Positions 26,772-35,171 of a DNA stretch of 64,000 nucleotides are shown here, piece by piece (the stretch's first letter is position 1; each line of letters opens with the position of its first letter). Source of the stretch: Roseivirga sp. Lineage in GTDB: Bacteria; Bacteroidota; Bacteroidia; Cytophagales; Cyclobacteriaceae. The position numbers and the translations under genes were made by a program. The DNA lies in the NCBI GenBank assembly GCA_021404565.1, contig JAAWWF010000018.1, positions 1 to 64,000 on the forward strand, given 5' to 3'. Under the pieces are notes generated by a model that saw nothing but the letters and a program-made list of their open reading frames with translations, searched no databases and had not been told where the DNA came from.

Positions 26772-26812
26772 CTATTTGGTATTTTGTGTAATGCTTTTCG
26801 TTTAAAGCGATG

Positions 26813-26843
26813 CAAATATAAAAGGGCTATTTCACTTTACAAA
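26813..26843 (-). promoter_or_regulatory. Bacteroidota promoter of tRNA-Thr
   Basis: On the minus strand TTTG, a 19-base spacer, then TATATTTG: a full match to the TTTG-N19-21-TAnnTTTG consensus of the primary sigma factor. It is placed about 40 bp before the tRNA. Confidence 0.85.
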
Positions 26844-26887
26844 AATCCTGACGAACGATTTTCTACTTTTTTTACAAAGTATCAAAA

Positions 26888-29326
26888 TCACATGCTCCTG
26901 ACCATTTTCAACTGCTTTTTAAGATGCTGAATCTGCTCTTCCGCCTTGATGATTTTTTCGTCAAACTCTGCCTTCAGCTTATCCGCTGTTTTAGAGTTGG
27001 CAAAGAAAGCCAGGTTGTTATTCCAGAGCGAAATATTATCTTCCAGTTCGTTGATCTGCTTTCGCAGGGTAAACTCTTTCTTATTGAGTCTGCGATCAGC
27101 ATCTGGCCCTTTTCTAAGGGTATTCAGTTCAGCTTTCATCACCAGAGCCTCTCTTGCACTTTCATCCACATCAAGTGATGCCACAAAGGCATCTATCGCC
27201 TTTTTGAACTTGGACTCAATGCTCTTGATTGAGTTTCGAGGTACGAAGCCTATAGCCCCCCACCTTACCATCAGATCATCCAGATCTCCGGCTTCACCTG
27301 AACCTGCTTCAGTACGCTCATTGATCTCCCTGATCATGTCTTCCTTATGCTTCAGGTTCTCTACATACTGTTCCTCTGCTTTATTCTGACTGCTGCGCCT
27401 GTTATTGAAGAAAGTATCACATGCCTCCTTGAATTTGGCATATACACTGTTTCTGAATTTCTCAGGTACCGGACCGATCTCTTTCCACTGGCGCTGAAGT
27501 GCTTTCATCGCTTCTGAGGTCTTATCCCAGTCGGTATTTTCCATCAGAGCTTCAGCCTTCACCACAAGGGCTTCTTTCTTCTCCAGGTTTTCCTGGCGCA
27601 TTCCTTCCAGCTTCTTAAAGAAGTTGTTTTTGTTGCTAAAGAAACCTTTGAAGCATGACCAGAAAGCCTTGTTCACCTCCTTGGCATGCTCACGGGGTAA
27701 GCCACCCATGGCATCCCATTTCTTTTGAATGGCCAGGATTTCCTTTGTTTTCGCATTCCAGTCGTTAATTCTATCCGAATCAAAACTCAGGAATGGTTTA
27801 AGCTCTTCTGCCAATGCTCTCTTCTTACCGAGATTCTCGAGTAACTCTCCTTTTAATTCATCGAGGTAAGACTTGCGTTTTTTATAAATAGCATCTGAGG
27901 CTGCTTTAAATCGTTGCCAGAGCTCTTCCTGTACCTCCCTGGGCACAGGACCAATTTTTTTATACTCTTCGTGCAGCTCATTCAGTTGAATAATAGCATC
28001 CTTGATATTCTCAAGTTTGTCCAACTGCTCTGCCTTTTCACAGATATCCTGCTTTTTGACCAAATTCTTCTTTCTGTCGAGTTCTTTGAGCTCAAAAAGA
28101 ATATGTCGGTTATTATAGAATCGGTCGAGCAGGGCGTTGTAATTGGCCCAAAGTGTACGGTTATGTTGATTTGGAACAGGTCCGACAGCTTTCCATTCTT
28201 CCTGAAGTGCCTTAATAGGTGCCAAATTGGTAGTGGCATTCTCACCATCTATCAGGTCTCTCAGCTTATCAAGTACTTCGAGTTTGTGCTGATAATTACT
28301 CTCTTTTCTTGATTCTCTTTCTTTATAGTAGCTGGCCTTTCTGTCTCTTAACAACCGGACGGACGCATCGAACTTGTTAAAAATCTCATCGTGACGGAAT
28401 TCAAAATCGTCTTCTTCTCCGCCATCAGCAATAAAACGTTCCTTCGCTTCTATTCTGCTTGCACGCTCTACTGCCTTAAAAAGGGGTAATACCTGATTCA
28501 GTATGGTATCAGCACGCTTAAAATTATCTTGTTTGGAAAGCTCTTCCACCACGTCAGCCAGCTGTTCTCGTGTATGGTTCGAGTAATCGATGATTTCCTC
28601 TTCCTCCTCTTCTACTGCCTCAGTGGCTTCCGCATCGGTCGTTAGGACATCTTCTGATTTCACCTCAACCTCAGCAGAGGTTGTCTGCTCTGTCGTGCCG
28701 GCCTCGGTCGAAGTAGCTTCTGTAGTTGTTACTGCAGGTTCTTCAACAGGAGCTACAGTTTCTTTATTTTCTTCACCAGCCTCCGGTGTATTTTCAGTTT
28801 GAGGAGTTGTTACCTCTTCGGCCTCAGCGGCAGACACTTCTTCTACATGAGTGGCCTCTGCCGGTGCTTCCTCTGGCTCAGAAACCTCTGTTTGCTCTTC
28901 AGCTTCAGCAGCCGGAGCAGCTTCAGCCGGTGCTTGTTCTGGCTCGGGAGCTTTTACTTCTTCCTCAGATTTTTCTTCTTCCACTGCAGGCACTTCTGCT
29001 TCCGTTGTAGTCTGTTCTGTCTCGACAGTCGCCTCCTCTGCTTCGCTGGGTGCTTCTTCAACTACTGGCGTTTCCTCAGCAACTTCACTGGCAGTCTCTT
29101 CTACGACTGGGGCTACTTCCGCAACTTCGGTGGATGATTCTTTCACTACCGGTGTTTCTTCTGACCCTTCGTTGGATGGCTCCTCAGTGGGTTCAGACGC
29201 TGTTGCACTTAATTCTTCTTCTGGGGAATCTGACTGAGTATTGGCTTGCTCAGTGTTAAGATTATTATCAGGATTTGCCTCTTTTGACTCCTGATCTCCT
29301 GTCGGCACTTTATTTTCTTCACTCAT
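26888..29326 (-). CDS. DUF349-repeat protein with long acidic N-terminus
   Basis: 812 residues. The first ~240 are a low-complexity acidic tract rich in Glu, Ala, Pro, Thr and Val, presumably disordered. The rest is helical and coiled-coil, with about six DUF349 repeats recognised by LQEEWKAVGPVPNQHNRTLW, HEEYKKIGPVPREVQEELW, IQKKWDAMGGLPREHAKEV, LQRQWKEIGPVPEKFRN and RWGAIGFVPRN. The acidic tract is read on the opposite strand as long Ser/Ala frames, which are not genes. Role unknown; conserved across Bacteroidota. Confidence 0.9.
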   Translation of the reverse strand: MSEENKVPTGDQESKEANPDNNLNTEQANTQSDSPEEELSATASEPTEEPSNEGSEETPVVKESSTEVAEVAPVVEETASEVAEETPVVEEAPSEAEEATVETEQTTTEAEVPAVEEEKSEEEVKAPEPEQAPAEAAPAAEAEEQTEVSEPEEAPAEATHVEEVSAAEAEEVTTPQTENTPEAGEENKETVAPVEEPAVTTTEATSTEAGTTEQTTSAEVEVKSEDVLTTDAEATEAVEEEEEEIIDYSNHTREQLADVVEELSKQDNFKRADTILNQVLPLFKAVERASRIEAKERFIADGGEEDDFEFRHDEIFNKFDASVRLLRDRKASYYKERESRKESNYQHKLEVLDKLRDLIDGENATTNLAPIKALQEEWKAVGPVPNQHNRTLWANYNALLDRFYNNRHILFELKELDRKKNLVKKQDICEKAEQLDKLENIKDAIIQLNELHEEYKKIGPVPREVQEELWQRFKAASDAIYKKRKSYLDELKGELLENLGKKRALAEELKPFLSFDSDRINDWNAKTKEILAIQKKWDAMGGLPREHAKEVNKAFWSCFKGFFSNKNNFFKKLEGMRQENLEKKEALVVKAEALMENTDWDKTSEAMKALQRQWKEIGPVPEKFRNSVYAKFKEACDTFFNNRRSSQNKAEEQYVENLKHKEDMIREINERTEAGSGEAGDLDDLMVRWGAIGFVPRNSIKSIESKFKKAIDAFVASLDVDESAREALVMKAELNTLRKGPDADRRLNKKEFTLRKQINELEDNISLWNNNLAFFANSKTADKLKAEFDEKIIKAEEQIQHLKKQLKMVRSM

Positions 29327-29381
29327 GGCTCTTACTATCGGCTTCTAACCGCTCCGTTACATAACAAATCTACTAAAACTA

Positions 29382-29957
29382 TCAATTCAAACGAGGATCG
29401 ATCGGGTAATTAGAGAACACCTTATACTTACCTCCCATATCTTTTAAAATGGACTGCCAAAGTGCCTCTTCCTCAAGGTCAAATACTTGCTTTGCCGTGG
29501 CTCCTGATTTCACAAACCATGACTGACGATCAAGCTCCTCCCTCAGTTGGCCCTCAGACCAACCGGAATAGCCCAGGAAGAATTTTACATTTTCTTCATT
29601 GGCATCACCTCTTCTTACCAACGCCTTCACCTGTTCAAAGTTACCACTCCAAAAAAGGCCATTTCCTATTTCTATAGAATCCTCAATGGATTGTTCCAAT
29701 CGGTGAATAAAGTGCAAGGTGTTTTGCTCTACAGGACCTCCCACATTCAGGGTACCACTAAATGGCACTTCGTCTTCTAATACATCTTCCAATAAAATGT
29801 CGGTACCCTTATTTAAAACAAGCCCAAAAGTACCTTCATGGTTGTTTTCACATATCAGAACAACACTTCGTTCGAAGTTGGGATCTGGCAAAAAGGGTTC
29901 AGAGATTAAGAAGTCTCCGCCCTTCGGATCAGGGATATCTTTATCGTATTTAAACAT
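29382..29957 (-). CDS. YqgE/AlgH-family protein
   Basis: 191 residues from the ATG at 29957; the frame extends 13 codons further, but homologous sequence begins at FKYDKDIPDPKGGDFLIS. Family hallmarks are PDPNFERSVVLICENNHEGTFGLVLNK, NVGGPVE and FFLGYSGWSEGQLREEL. It is a cytoplasmic protein of uncertain function (AlgH was linked to alginate regulation in Pseudomonas). It sits 55 bp before the DUF349 gene and is divergent from pdxH. Confidence 0.92.
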   Translation of the reverse strand: MFKYDKDIPDPKGGDFLISEPFLPDPNFERSVVLICENNHEGTFGLVLNKGTDILLEDVLEDEVPFSGTLNVGGPVEQNTLHFIHRLEQSIEDSIEIGNGLFWSGNFEQVKALVRRGDANEENVKFFLGYSGWSEGQLREELDRQSWFVKSGATAKQVFDLEEEALWQSILKDMGGKYKVFSNYPIDPRLN

Positions 29958-30110
29958 GTTTGACCTTATGACAGAAAAGTATAGAGAGTAATTCACAATG
30001 CCTAATATTAATATTAATAAGCCACAGGAATTTCAGGTTCATATTACTTCGAACGGTGCATTTTAGCGAATTGATCTATTATCTTCGCACTGAACAAGCC
30101 TTTGCGTCAG

Positions 30111-30752
30111 ATGAGCAACATTGCCGATTTACGAAGAGAGTATAGCCAGTCAGTATTAGATACAAATACAGCCCACCCATCCCCTTATACGCAATTCAGA
30201 AAATGGTTTGAAGAATCACAAAAAAGTGAGGTTCTTGAGCCAAATGCCATGGTGCTCAGCACTGTAGATGAAAATCACCAGCCTTTTCAACGGACGGTGC
30301 TTATGAAAGCACTGGACGACCAGGGCATTGTGTTCTATACTAACTACAAAAGCAGAAAAGCGAAGCAGATTGCAGAAAACAGTCGGGTTTCTGTCCTCTT
30401 TCCCTGGTACTCTTTAGAAAGGCAGGTCATCGTGCTGGGCAAGGCCGAAAAGGTATCCGTAAAAGAATCAATGGCCTATTTTGCCTCCCGTCCCTTCGGT
30501 AGCCAGTTGGGTGCCTGGGTTTCTCAGCAAAGCAAGGTAATAAGCTCCCGAAGTATTCTGGAAATGAAGCTGGCAGAGATGAAGCAGAAGTTTAAAGAAG
30601 GCAAAGTGCCACTACCTGATTTTTGGGGAGGCTATCGCATCGTTCCGGAGAGTTTCGAGTTCTGGCAAGGTCGTAAAAGCCGGCTCCACGACCGACTTCT
30701 TTACTCAAAACAAGAGGCTGACTACTGGCAAATTGAAAGAATGGCCCCGTGA
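30111..30752 (+). CDS. pdxH: Pyridoxamine 5'-phosphate oxidase
   Basis: FMN enzyme that oxidises pyridoxamine or pyridoxine phosphate to PLP. 213 residues from the ATG at 30111; an in-frame TTG lies 9 bases earlier. Family motifs are RTVLMKALDDQGIVFYTNYKS, LFPWYSLERQV, the PFGSQLGAWVSQQS segment, and the C-terminal dimerisation signature FWQGRKSRLHDR. Length and motifs are standard. PLP made here serves enzymes such as IlvA and IlvE. Confidence 0.96.
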   Translation: MSNIADLRREYSQSVLDTNTAHPSPYTQFRKWFEESQKSEVLEPNAMVLSTVDENHQPFQRTVLMKALDDQGIVFYTNYKSRKAKQIAENSRVSVLFPWYSLERQVIVLGKAEKVSVKESMAYFASRPFGSQLGAWVSQQSKVISSRSILEMKLAEMKQKFKEGKVPLPDFWGGYRIVPESFEFWQGRKSRLHDRLLYSKQEADYWQIERMAP

Positions 30753-30800
30753 CCTGTTCTTTCAATTTCCAATTCTCCGTTGGGCTATTTGAAATAGCGT

Positions 30801-31748
30801 CTAGTTTTCTTTCTCTTTCTGCTCCTGTTCAGAAATGTAATTGTTCACATAGGTTCTGATCTGCTCAATTGAGGGAGCATTCCAGGCCTTACGCTGATCG
30901 TCACTGACAGCTGTCGTATCGATTTTATCAGGGTTAATTCCCATTTTTCTGGTTTTTTGCAAAAACTCCATCCCCTGGGTACCGTACCATTGTGGCTTCC
31001 CCGCTTTTAGTAAATACCTGTCTTTCGTAGCAGCCGCCAGCCATGGGCTCATCCTATGGCGATCATCAAACTCTATGGCCTTCAAGGCCAGGTCATGGGC
31101 CATTTTATAATCCTCTACCTCGTAGCCATGGTGCATGATAAAAGCGGCCTTATAATAATCATGCGCAGATTTGACTTTGTCTTTCGCCACGAGTTTCATT
31201 ACACGGTTCCGCCTTTCAGCATCTTTCAGCTTCAGCTCGTCCCAATCGATTTTACCTCCCGAGAGTCTTGCTGCCTGATCTTCACCAAACATATTGGCCA
31301 GATCTTCATTGTTCAGCTTAAAATAAGCTTTCATTGGCTTTTTCAATTCGCTTTTCCAACTCTTGTCCTCCCTTAATATCTTCAGGTCCTTATCAAAAAG
31401 CATATGGGCGATATCATCGTAACCTGAATCAAGGCTACGCTTTAGATATTTAAAGCCATTCTCTTTGTCTCCCGCCAAACTGAAATAGCAGGCCACATCA
31501 TAATAGGAACCACTTTCGTTTTTAGACTCCCCCATCTCTATGCCCTTAAGCTTCAGGTTTGCTGCATCTTTAAATCGCCCCTCGTAATTTGCCACGTTGG
31601 CTTTAAAAAAGTATTTCGTACTATCTCCTGATATGGTTATCATCTGCCCTCCGGGTGTTGTGATTTTTACCGAATGTTGTGCATTGGCGGCCAGTGTCAG
31701 GAAAAGAAGATTCAGGACCACTGTTAATCTGATTATTTGAGTTCTCAT
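30801..31748 (-). CDS. Secreted helical-repeat protein (DUF6624-like C-terminus)
   Basis: 315 residues from the ATG at 31748, where a signal peptide (MRTQIIRLTVVLNLLFL...ANAQ) begins. TPR-like helices are suggested by NYEGRFKDAANLKLKGIEMG and YDVACYFSLAGDKENGFKYLKRSLDSG. The C-terminal part, AAATKDRYLLKAGKPQWYGTQ, resembles the DUF6624 signature; this is my reading, without a profile search. It follows the Ser-rich lipoprotein by 7 bp and is probably co-transcribed with it, divergent from the kinase/regulator pair. Confidence 0.75.
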   Translation of the reverse strand: MRTQIIRLTVVLNLLFLTLAANAQHSVKITTPGGQMITISGDSTKYFFKANVANYEGRFKDAANLKLKGIEMGESKNESGSYYDVACYFSLAGDKENGFKYLKRSLDSGYDDIAHMLFDKDLKILREDKSWKSELKKPMKAYFKLNNEDLANMFGEDQAARLSGGKIDWDELKLKDAERRNRVMKLVAKDKVKSAHDYYKAAFIMHHGYEVEDYKMAHDLALKAIEFDDRHRMSPWLAAATKDRYLLKAGKPQWYGTQGMEFLQKTRKMGINPDKIDTTAVSDDQRKAWNAPSIEQIRTYVNNYISEQEQKEKEN

Positions 31749-31755
31749 TTGCTTA

Positions 31756-32268
31756 TTAGTTCTGTCTGAATGAATAATTAAATACACTTCCCATAGAAAG
31801 CTTGGATTTGAGAAGCTCTACATACTTCTCGGAATCCTTCTCGTTTAATATCTGCTTATTGACCATCACCCACTCATTGGTAATGGCCAGGCTTACACTG
31901 GCATCCTCCGATTCGATAAGCCTATCAGCCAGCATCAGCTTGATTGCCTCCTTCTGCAGATAGTCCCTTACCTCTTTGTTGTCAGCGATGTCACGGATGT
32001 TCGTCAGGTCTGATACATCAGTATCTTTTCCACTGGTAGAAAAAGAGAAGGAAGTTGGGGCCCCTGAGGAAGAGGATGAACTTGAAGAGGAAGAAGTACT
32101 GGCAGAGCCTACCCCCGTATCAGAACTTGAGCTACTGCTGCTTACGCTCGAGCTATGCTGCTCCAGGGTGGTCGGCACTTCTTCTTCTGTCTTTGAGGTC
32201 TTACTGTTATTACAGCTCATTAAAACGAGGCATAACAAAACCGATATATACTTGGTGTATCTGTACAT
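31756..32268 (-). CDS. Serine-rich lipoprotein
   Basis: 170 residues. A signal peptide ends in lipobox LVLMSC (C19). A flexible linker follows, with two serine runs (about residues 39-49 and 58-68) interrupted by Thr, Gly and Ala. The C-terminal helical part (about 80-170) contains RDYLQKEAIKLMLADRLIES. The linker probably extends the domain away from the membrane. I recognise no family. It is first in a two-gene unit and divergent from the histidine kinase, sharing the region with three direct repeats. Confidence 0.75.
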   Translation of the reverse strand: MYRYTKYISVLLCLVLMSCNNSKTSKTEEEVPTTLEQHSSSVSSSSSSSDTGVGSASTSSSSSSSSSSGAPTSFSFSTSGKDTDVSDLTNIRDIADNKEVRDYLQKEAIKLMLADRLIESEDASVSLAITNEWVMVNKQILNEKDSEKYVELLKSKLSMGSVFNYSFRQN

Positions 32269-32319
32269 GTTTCATTCTATTGTTCAATTCAAAAGTAAGT
32301 AGTGCTCATCGTTACTTTT

Positions 32320-32349
32320 GTTAATGCTTTGTTAATGCACTGTTAATGG
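32320..32349 (+). promoter_or_regulatory. Three 11-bp-phased direct repeats (OmpR/PhoB-type operator)
   Basis: GTTAATGC at 32320, GTTAATGC at 32331 and GTTAATGG at 32342: starts exactly 11 bp apart, one helical turn. The block ends just upstream of the -7-like TAGCTTTG (32373-32380), and no good -33 element is present. This is the usual layout of an activator site for an OmpR/PhoB-type regulator, and the second downstream gene encodes one. Confidence 0.72.
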
Positions 32350-32393
32350 TTATCAGGTCTCGGGGAAATTGATAGCTTTGAACCAGAGGAATC

Positions 32394-33719
32394 ATGAAAA
32401 AAATCAGTCTTCCGGCCCTACTGTCGATCCTGGCAATTTTCATCCTGGCGATTGCCCAGTTCTTTATTATTCGATATGCTTATCAGCTCAAATTCGGAGA
32501 ACTGGAATTCGTATACAGAAATGTCTATGAGTATGCGAAGCCGTTTTTTGAGGTTCAATGGGAGTCAGCCGATGACCTGACCCAATCCCATCTGGATGAA
32601 CGAAGACTCATCGAAAACGGAAAAATCTCTGAGGCATATTTAACCCAACTACAGACCTCATTTATTAATGATGATTTCATCAGCTCGAAAATAGAGGAGT
32701 ATTTCCAAGAAAGAGGATTGCTGGAAGAAGTTGAGTTCTCCCTGGTGATGAGAAATATCAGCCTGAATATTAACGGTGCTGATTACACCCCCCGGTCAAA
32801 TCAACTTGAATTGTCCCTGATCGGGGATTTAACGCTCACCAACAAAGGACAGCTCGTCTATCGTCATATAGCCAATTCGGAATATATCACTACCGATTTT
32901 GACCTTTTCATATTCATTCCCAATCAGACATCTCTTTTGATCAGTGAAATGAAATGGGTGATTATTCTTTCCATCATTACTTTTTGCCTGATCTCATTCG
33001 TGGCGGTATCGAATTTGCTCAACTGGCAAAAGCAAAAACAGCTGGCTGCCATAAAAGACGACCTCATAGACCATATCTCACATGAATTCAGGACTCCGAT
33101 TACAAGCATCAATATCGCTAGTGACAGTATCCGCAATCATGGCAAAGACCTTGGGCTCTCCCGTGTAATGGAAATATCAGAACTGATCAAAAGGCAAGGT
33201 TCCCGGCTTCAGCAAATGATTGACAATCTGCTCAATACGGCCTTCTTAGATCAGAATCAGGCTTTGAATCAAGAAGTCGTTGTAGCAGACCATTTTTTAA
33301 AGACCTACCTGGCAGACGCGAAATTTCTGACCGCAAATACCACTATGAAACTTGAAACAATGCTCAAGGCTGATGAAGCCAAGGTTATGGTGGATACTTT
33401 CCTTTTTGAATCCATGCTCAACAACCTGATGGAAAACGCCATTAAGTACAACCGAAAGTCTCCTGTCATCCAGATCAACTCCAGAATTAGCAATCATCAA
33501 TACATTTTGACAATCACCGACAATGGAATCGGGATTGACTCAGCTCATTTGGACACCATTTTTGAGAAGTTTCAGCGTTTTAACAAAGCCAGTAAAGGTC
33601 TGGGGCTTGGCCTATATCACGTACATAAGATTGTCACACTTCACAAAGGTGACATTCAAGTAGACAGTCAGCCTGATCATGGCACCAGCTTCACCATTAG
33701 TTTCCCCATTTATGAATAA
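32394..33719 (+). CDS. Sensor histidine kinase
   Basis: 441 residues. Transmembrane segments lie at about 8-29 and 188-210, enclosing a ~160-residue periplasmic sensor. The HisKA dimerisation domain has the phosphoacceptor H230 in DHISHEFRTPI. The ATPase domain has the N box NLMENAIKYN, G1 DNGIGID, the F-box-like FEKFQRF and G2 KGLGLGLYH. It lacks an obvious HAMP domain. Its stop codon overlaps the start of the response regulator (ATGAATAA), so the pair is translationally coupled. Confidence 0.94.
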   Translation: MKKISLPALLSILAIFILAIAQFFIIRYAYQLKFGELEFVYRNVYEYAKPFFEVQWESADDLTQSHLDERRLIENGKISEAYLTQLQTSFINDDFISSKIEEYFQERGLLEEVEFSLVMRNISLNINGADYTPRSNQLELSLIGDLTLTNKGQLVYRHIANSEYITTDFDLFIFIPNQTSLLISEMKWVIILSIITFCLISFVAVSNLLNWQKQKQLAAIKDDLIDHISHEFRTPITSINIASDSIRNHGKDLGLSRVMEISELIKRQGSRLQQMIDNLLNTAFLDQNQALNQEVVVADHFLKTYLADAKFLTANTTMKLETMLKADEAKVMVDTFLFESMLNNLMENAIKYNRKSPVIQINSRISNHQYILTITDNGIGIDSAHLDTIFEKFQRFNKASKGLGLGLYHVHKIVTLHKGDIQVDSQPDHGTSFTISFPIYE

Positions 33720-34392
33720 CTCCCTCCCTCCCATATTACTGGTAGAAGATGATCAGGATCTGGGTAACATCCTCGCAGAATACCTTCGCATCAAAGGCTA
33801 TGAGGTCGAGCTTGTAAATGATGGAGAAACGGCTATCACCATGCTCCAACGACCCTGGCTCATCATCATTCTGGACATAGCCCTGCCGGGTATTTCAGGC
33901 TTTGATGTTGCTGAAAAAGTCAGGAAGTCGGGTCAGACAGTTCCTTTTATATTCCTGACTGCCAAAGGGCAAAAGAAAGACAGAATTCATGGCTTGAAGC
34001 TCGGAGCCGATGACTATATCACCAAACCTTTCGAGGTTGAAGAGCTACTTTTGAGGGTTCAGAATATTCTGAAGCGGAGTGGTCAGCAGGCTCAGAGTGT
34101 TCAACAAATGGGCAATCTAATACTTGACAGAGATAATTTGTCTCTGGTTGTAGACAATCGGAACTTTGACCTTACAGAAAAAGAAGCTCATTTACTGGCA
34201 CTCTTTATCGACAATCAGGGACAGCTTTTAAAAAGGGATTACCTCCTCAATCAGGTATGGGGAGATGATGATTACTTTAACGGACGCAGCATGGATGTAT
34301 TCATTTCCCGGATCAGGAAATACCTCTCTACTTCTCCCAACCTTTCTCTGGTCAATATAAGAGGAGTCGGTTTTAAGCTTGTAATGGACTGA
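33712..34392 (+). CDS. OmpR/PhoB-family response regulator
   Basis: 226 residues from the ATG at 33712, overlapping the kinase stop by 8 bp. A longer in-frame ATG exists inside the kinase gene but would add an unrelated tail. The receiver domain has acidic pocket ED13-D14, phosphoacceptor D55 (IIILDIALPG) and K85. The C-terminal winged helix shows LTEKEAHLLALFIDNQGQLLKRDYLLNQVWG and SMDVFISRIRKYL. The direct repeats at 32320-32349 fit a target for this family. The stop codon directly abuts that of the convergent bshB1. Confidence 0.94.
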   Translation: MNNSLPPILLVEDDQDLGNILAEYLRIKGYEVELVNDGETAITMLQRPWLIIILDIALPGISGFDVAEKVRKSGQTVPFIFLTAKGQKKDRIHGLKLGADDYITKPFEVEELLLRVQNILKRSGQQAQSVQQMGNLILDRDNLSLVVDNRNFDLTEKEAHLLALFIDNQGQLLKRDYLLNQVWGDDDYFNGRSMDVFISRIRKYLSTSPNLSLVNIRGVGFKLVMD

Positions 34393-35109
34393 TCAGATCA
34401 GATCGAAAGCAGTCTTTACACCGATCGTCCGCTCCACATTAAATCCTTCACCATATTTAGCTCCGATCAGGTGGCCATAGTGAATGGCTCGTGCCTCAAT
34501 CATGTTGATAAACTCTGGTGAGGAGATATAGGTGTTCTCCTCCGTGCTATTGGGATCGAAAAACTGTGATTTGAAAGCTTTGATCGACTCCATTTTCTTT
34601 TCCCACACATCGCTCACGTCCACAATAAAATCGGGTTCAGAGGGTATGCTCTGAATATAATGATACACTATTTTGGGCCGCCAGTGAGCTTGTTTCTCCC
34701 CATCCAGCTCAGTTTCAATCATTTTTAAACCAGCCAGAAAACAGGACTCTTTGGCCAGCTGAGAAGCTCTGCCATGGTCAGGGTGACGGTCATCAAAGGC
34801 GTTGGCCAATACAATTTCTGGTCTGTACTTTCTGATCATTCTAATCACAGCCAGCTGATGCGCTTCATCATTCTTAAAGAAACCATCTCTAAACCCCAGA
34901 TTTTCACGTGCGCTCAATCCCAGTATTTCACCAGAAGCTTTAGCTTCGGCATCCCTTACCTCGGGAGTGCCCCGGGTGCCTAGTTCTCCACGTGTGAAGT
35001 CAATAATACCTGCCTTTTTGCCATCTGATATGGCTTTTAGAAGCGTTCCTGAGCTGGCCAGTTCTATATCATCGGGGTGAGCCGCCAGGGCGAGTATATC
35101 AAGTTTCAT
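34393..35109 (-). CDS. bshB1: Bacillithiol biosynthesis deacetylase
   Basis: Zinc-dependent deacetylase that removes the acetyl group from GlcNAc-malate during bacillithiol synthesis. The 238-residue PIG-L/LmbE-type protein has the AHPDDIELASSG metal motif at residues 9-20, FTRGELGTRG, and the RHPDHGRAS segment. The C-terminal ALHYG-like segment is AIHYGHLIGAKYGEGF. Features match BshB1 of Bacteroidota and Firmicutes. It lies downstream of trxB but is separated from it by a terminator. No bshA or bshC is in this window. Confidence 0.92.
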   Translation of the reverse strand: MKLDILALAAHPDDIELASSGTLLKAISDGKKAGIIDFTRGELGTRGTPEVRDAEAKASGEILGLSARENLGFRDGFFKNDEAHQLAVIRMIRKYRPEIVLANAFDDRHPDHGRASQLAKESCFLAGLKMIETELDGEKQAHWRPKIVYHYIQSIPSEPDFIVDVSDVWEKKMESIKAFKSQFFDPNSTEENTYISSPEFINMIEARAIHYGHLIGAKYGEGFNVERTIGVKTAFDLI

Positions 35110-35125
35110 AGAAAGGGGGTTATAA

Positions 35126-35158
35126 GAAAAAACCGCAGTGGAATGCTGCGGTTTCTTT
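35126..35158 (-). terminator. Intrinsic terminator after trxB
   Basis: On the minus strand AAACCGCAG pairs with CTGCGGTTT around a 7-base loop and runs into TTTTTTC. It separates trxB from bshB1. Confidence 0.88.
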
Positions 35159-35171
35159 TGATTATCATTTT

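Noticed and set aside
28590..29259. Ser/Ala- or Leu-rich plus-strand frames
   Set aside because: They are the mirror of the acidic repetitive N-terminus of the DUF349 protein, not genes.
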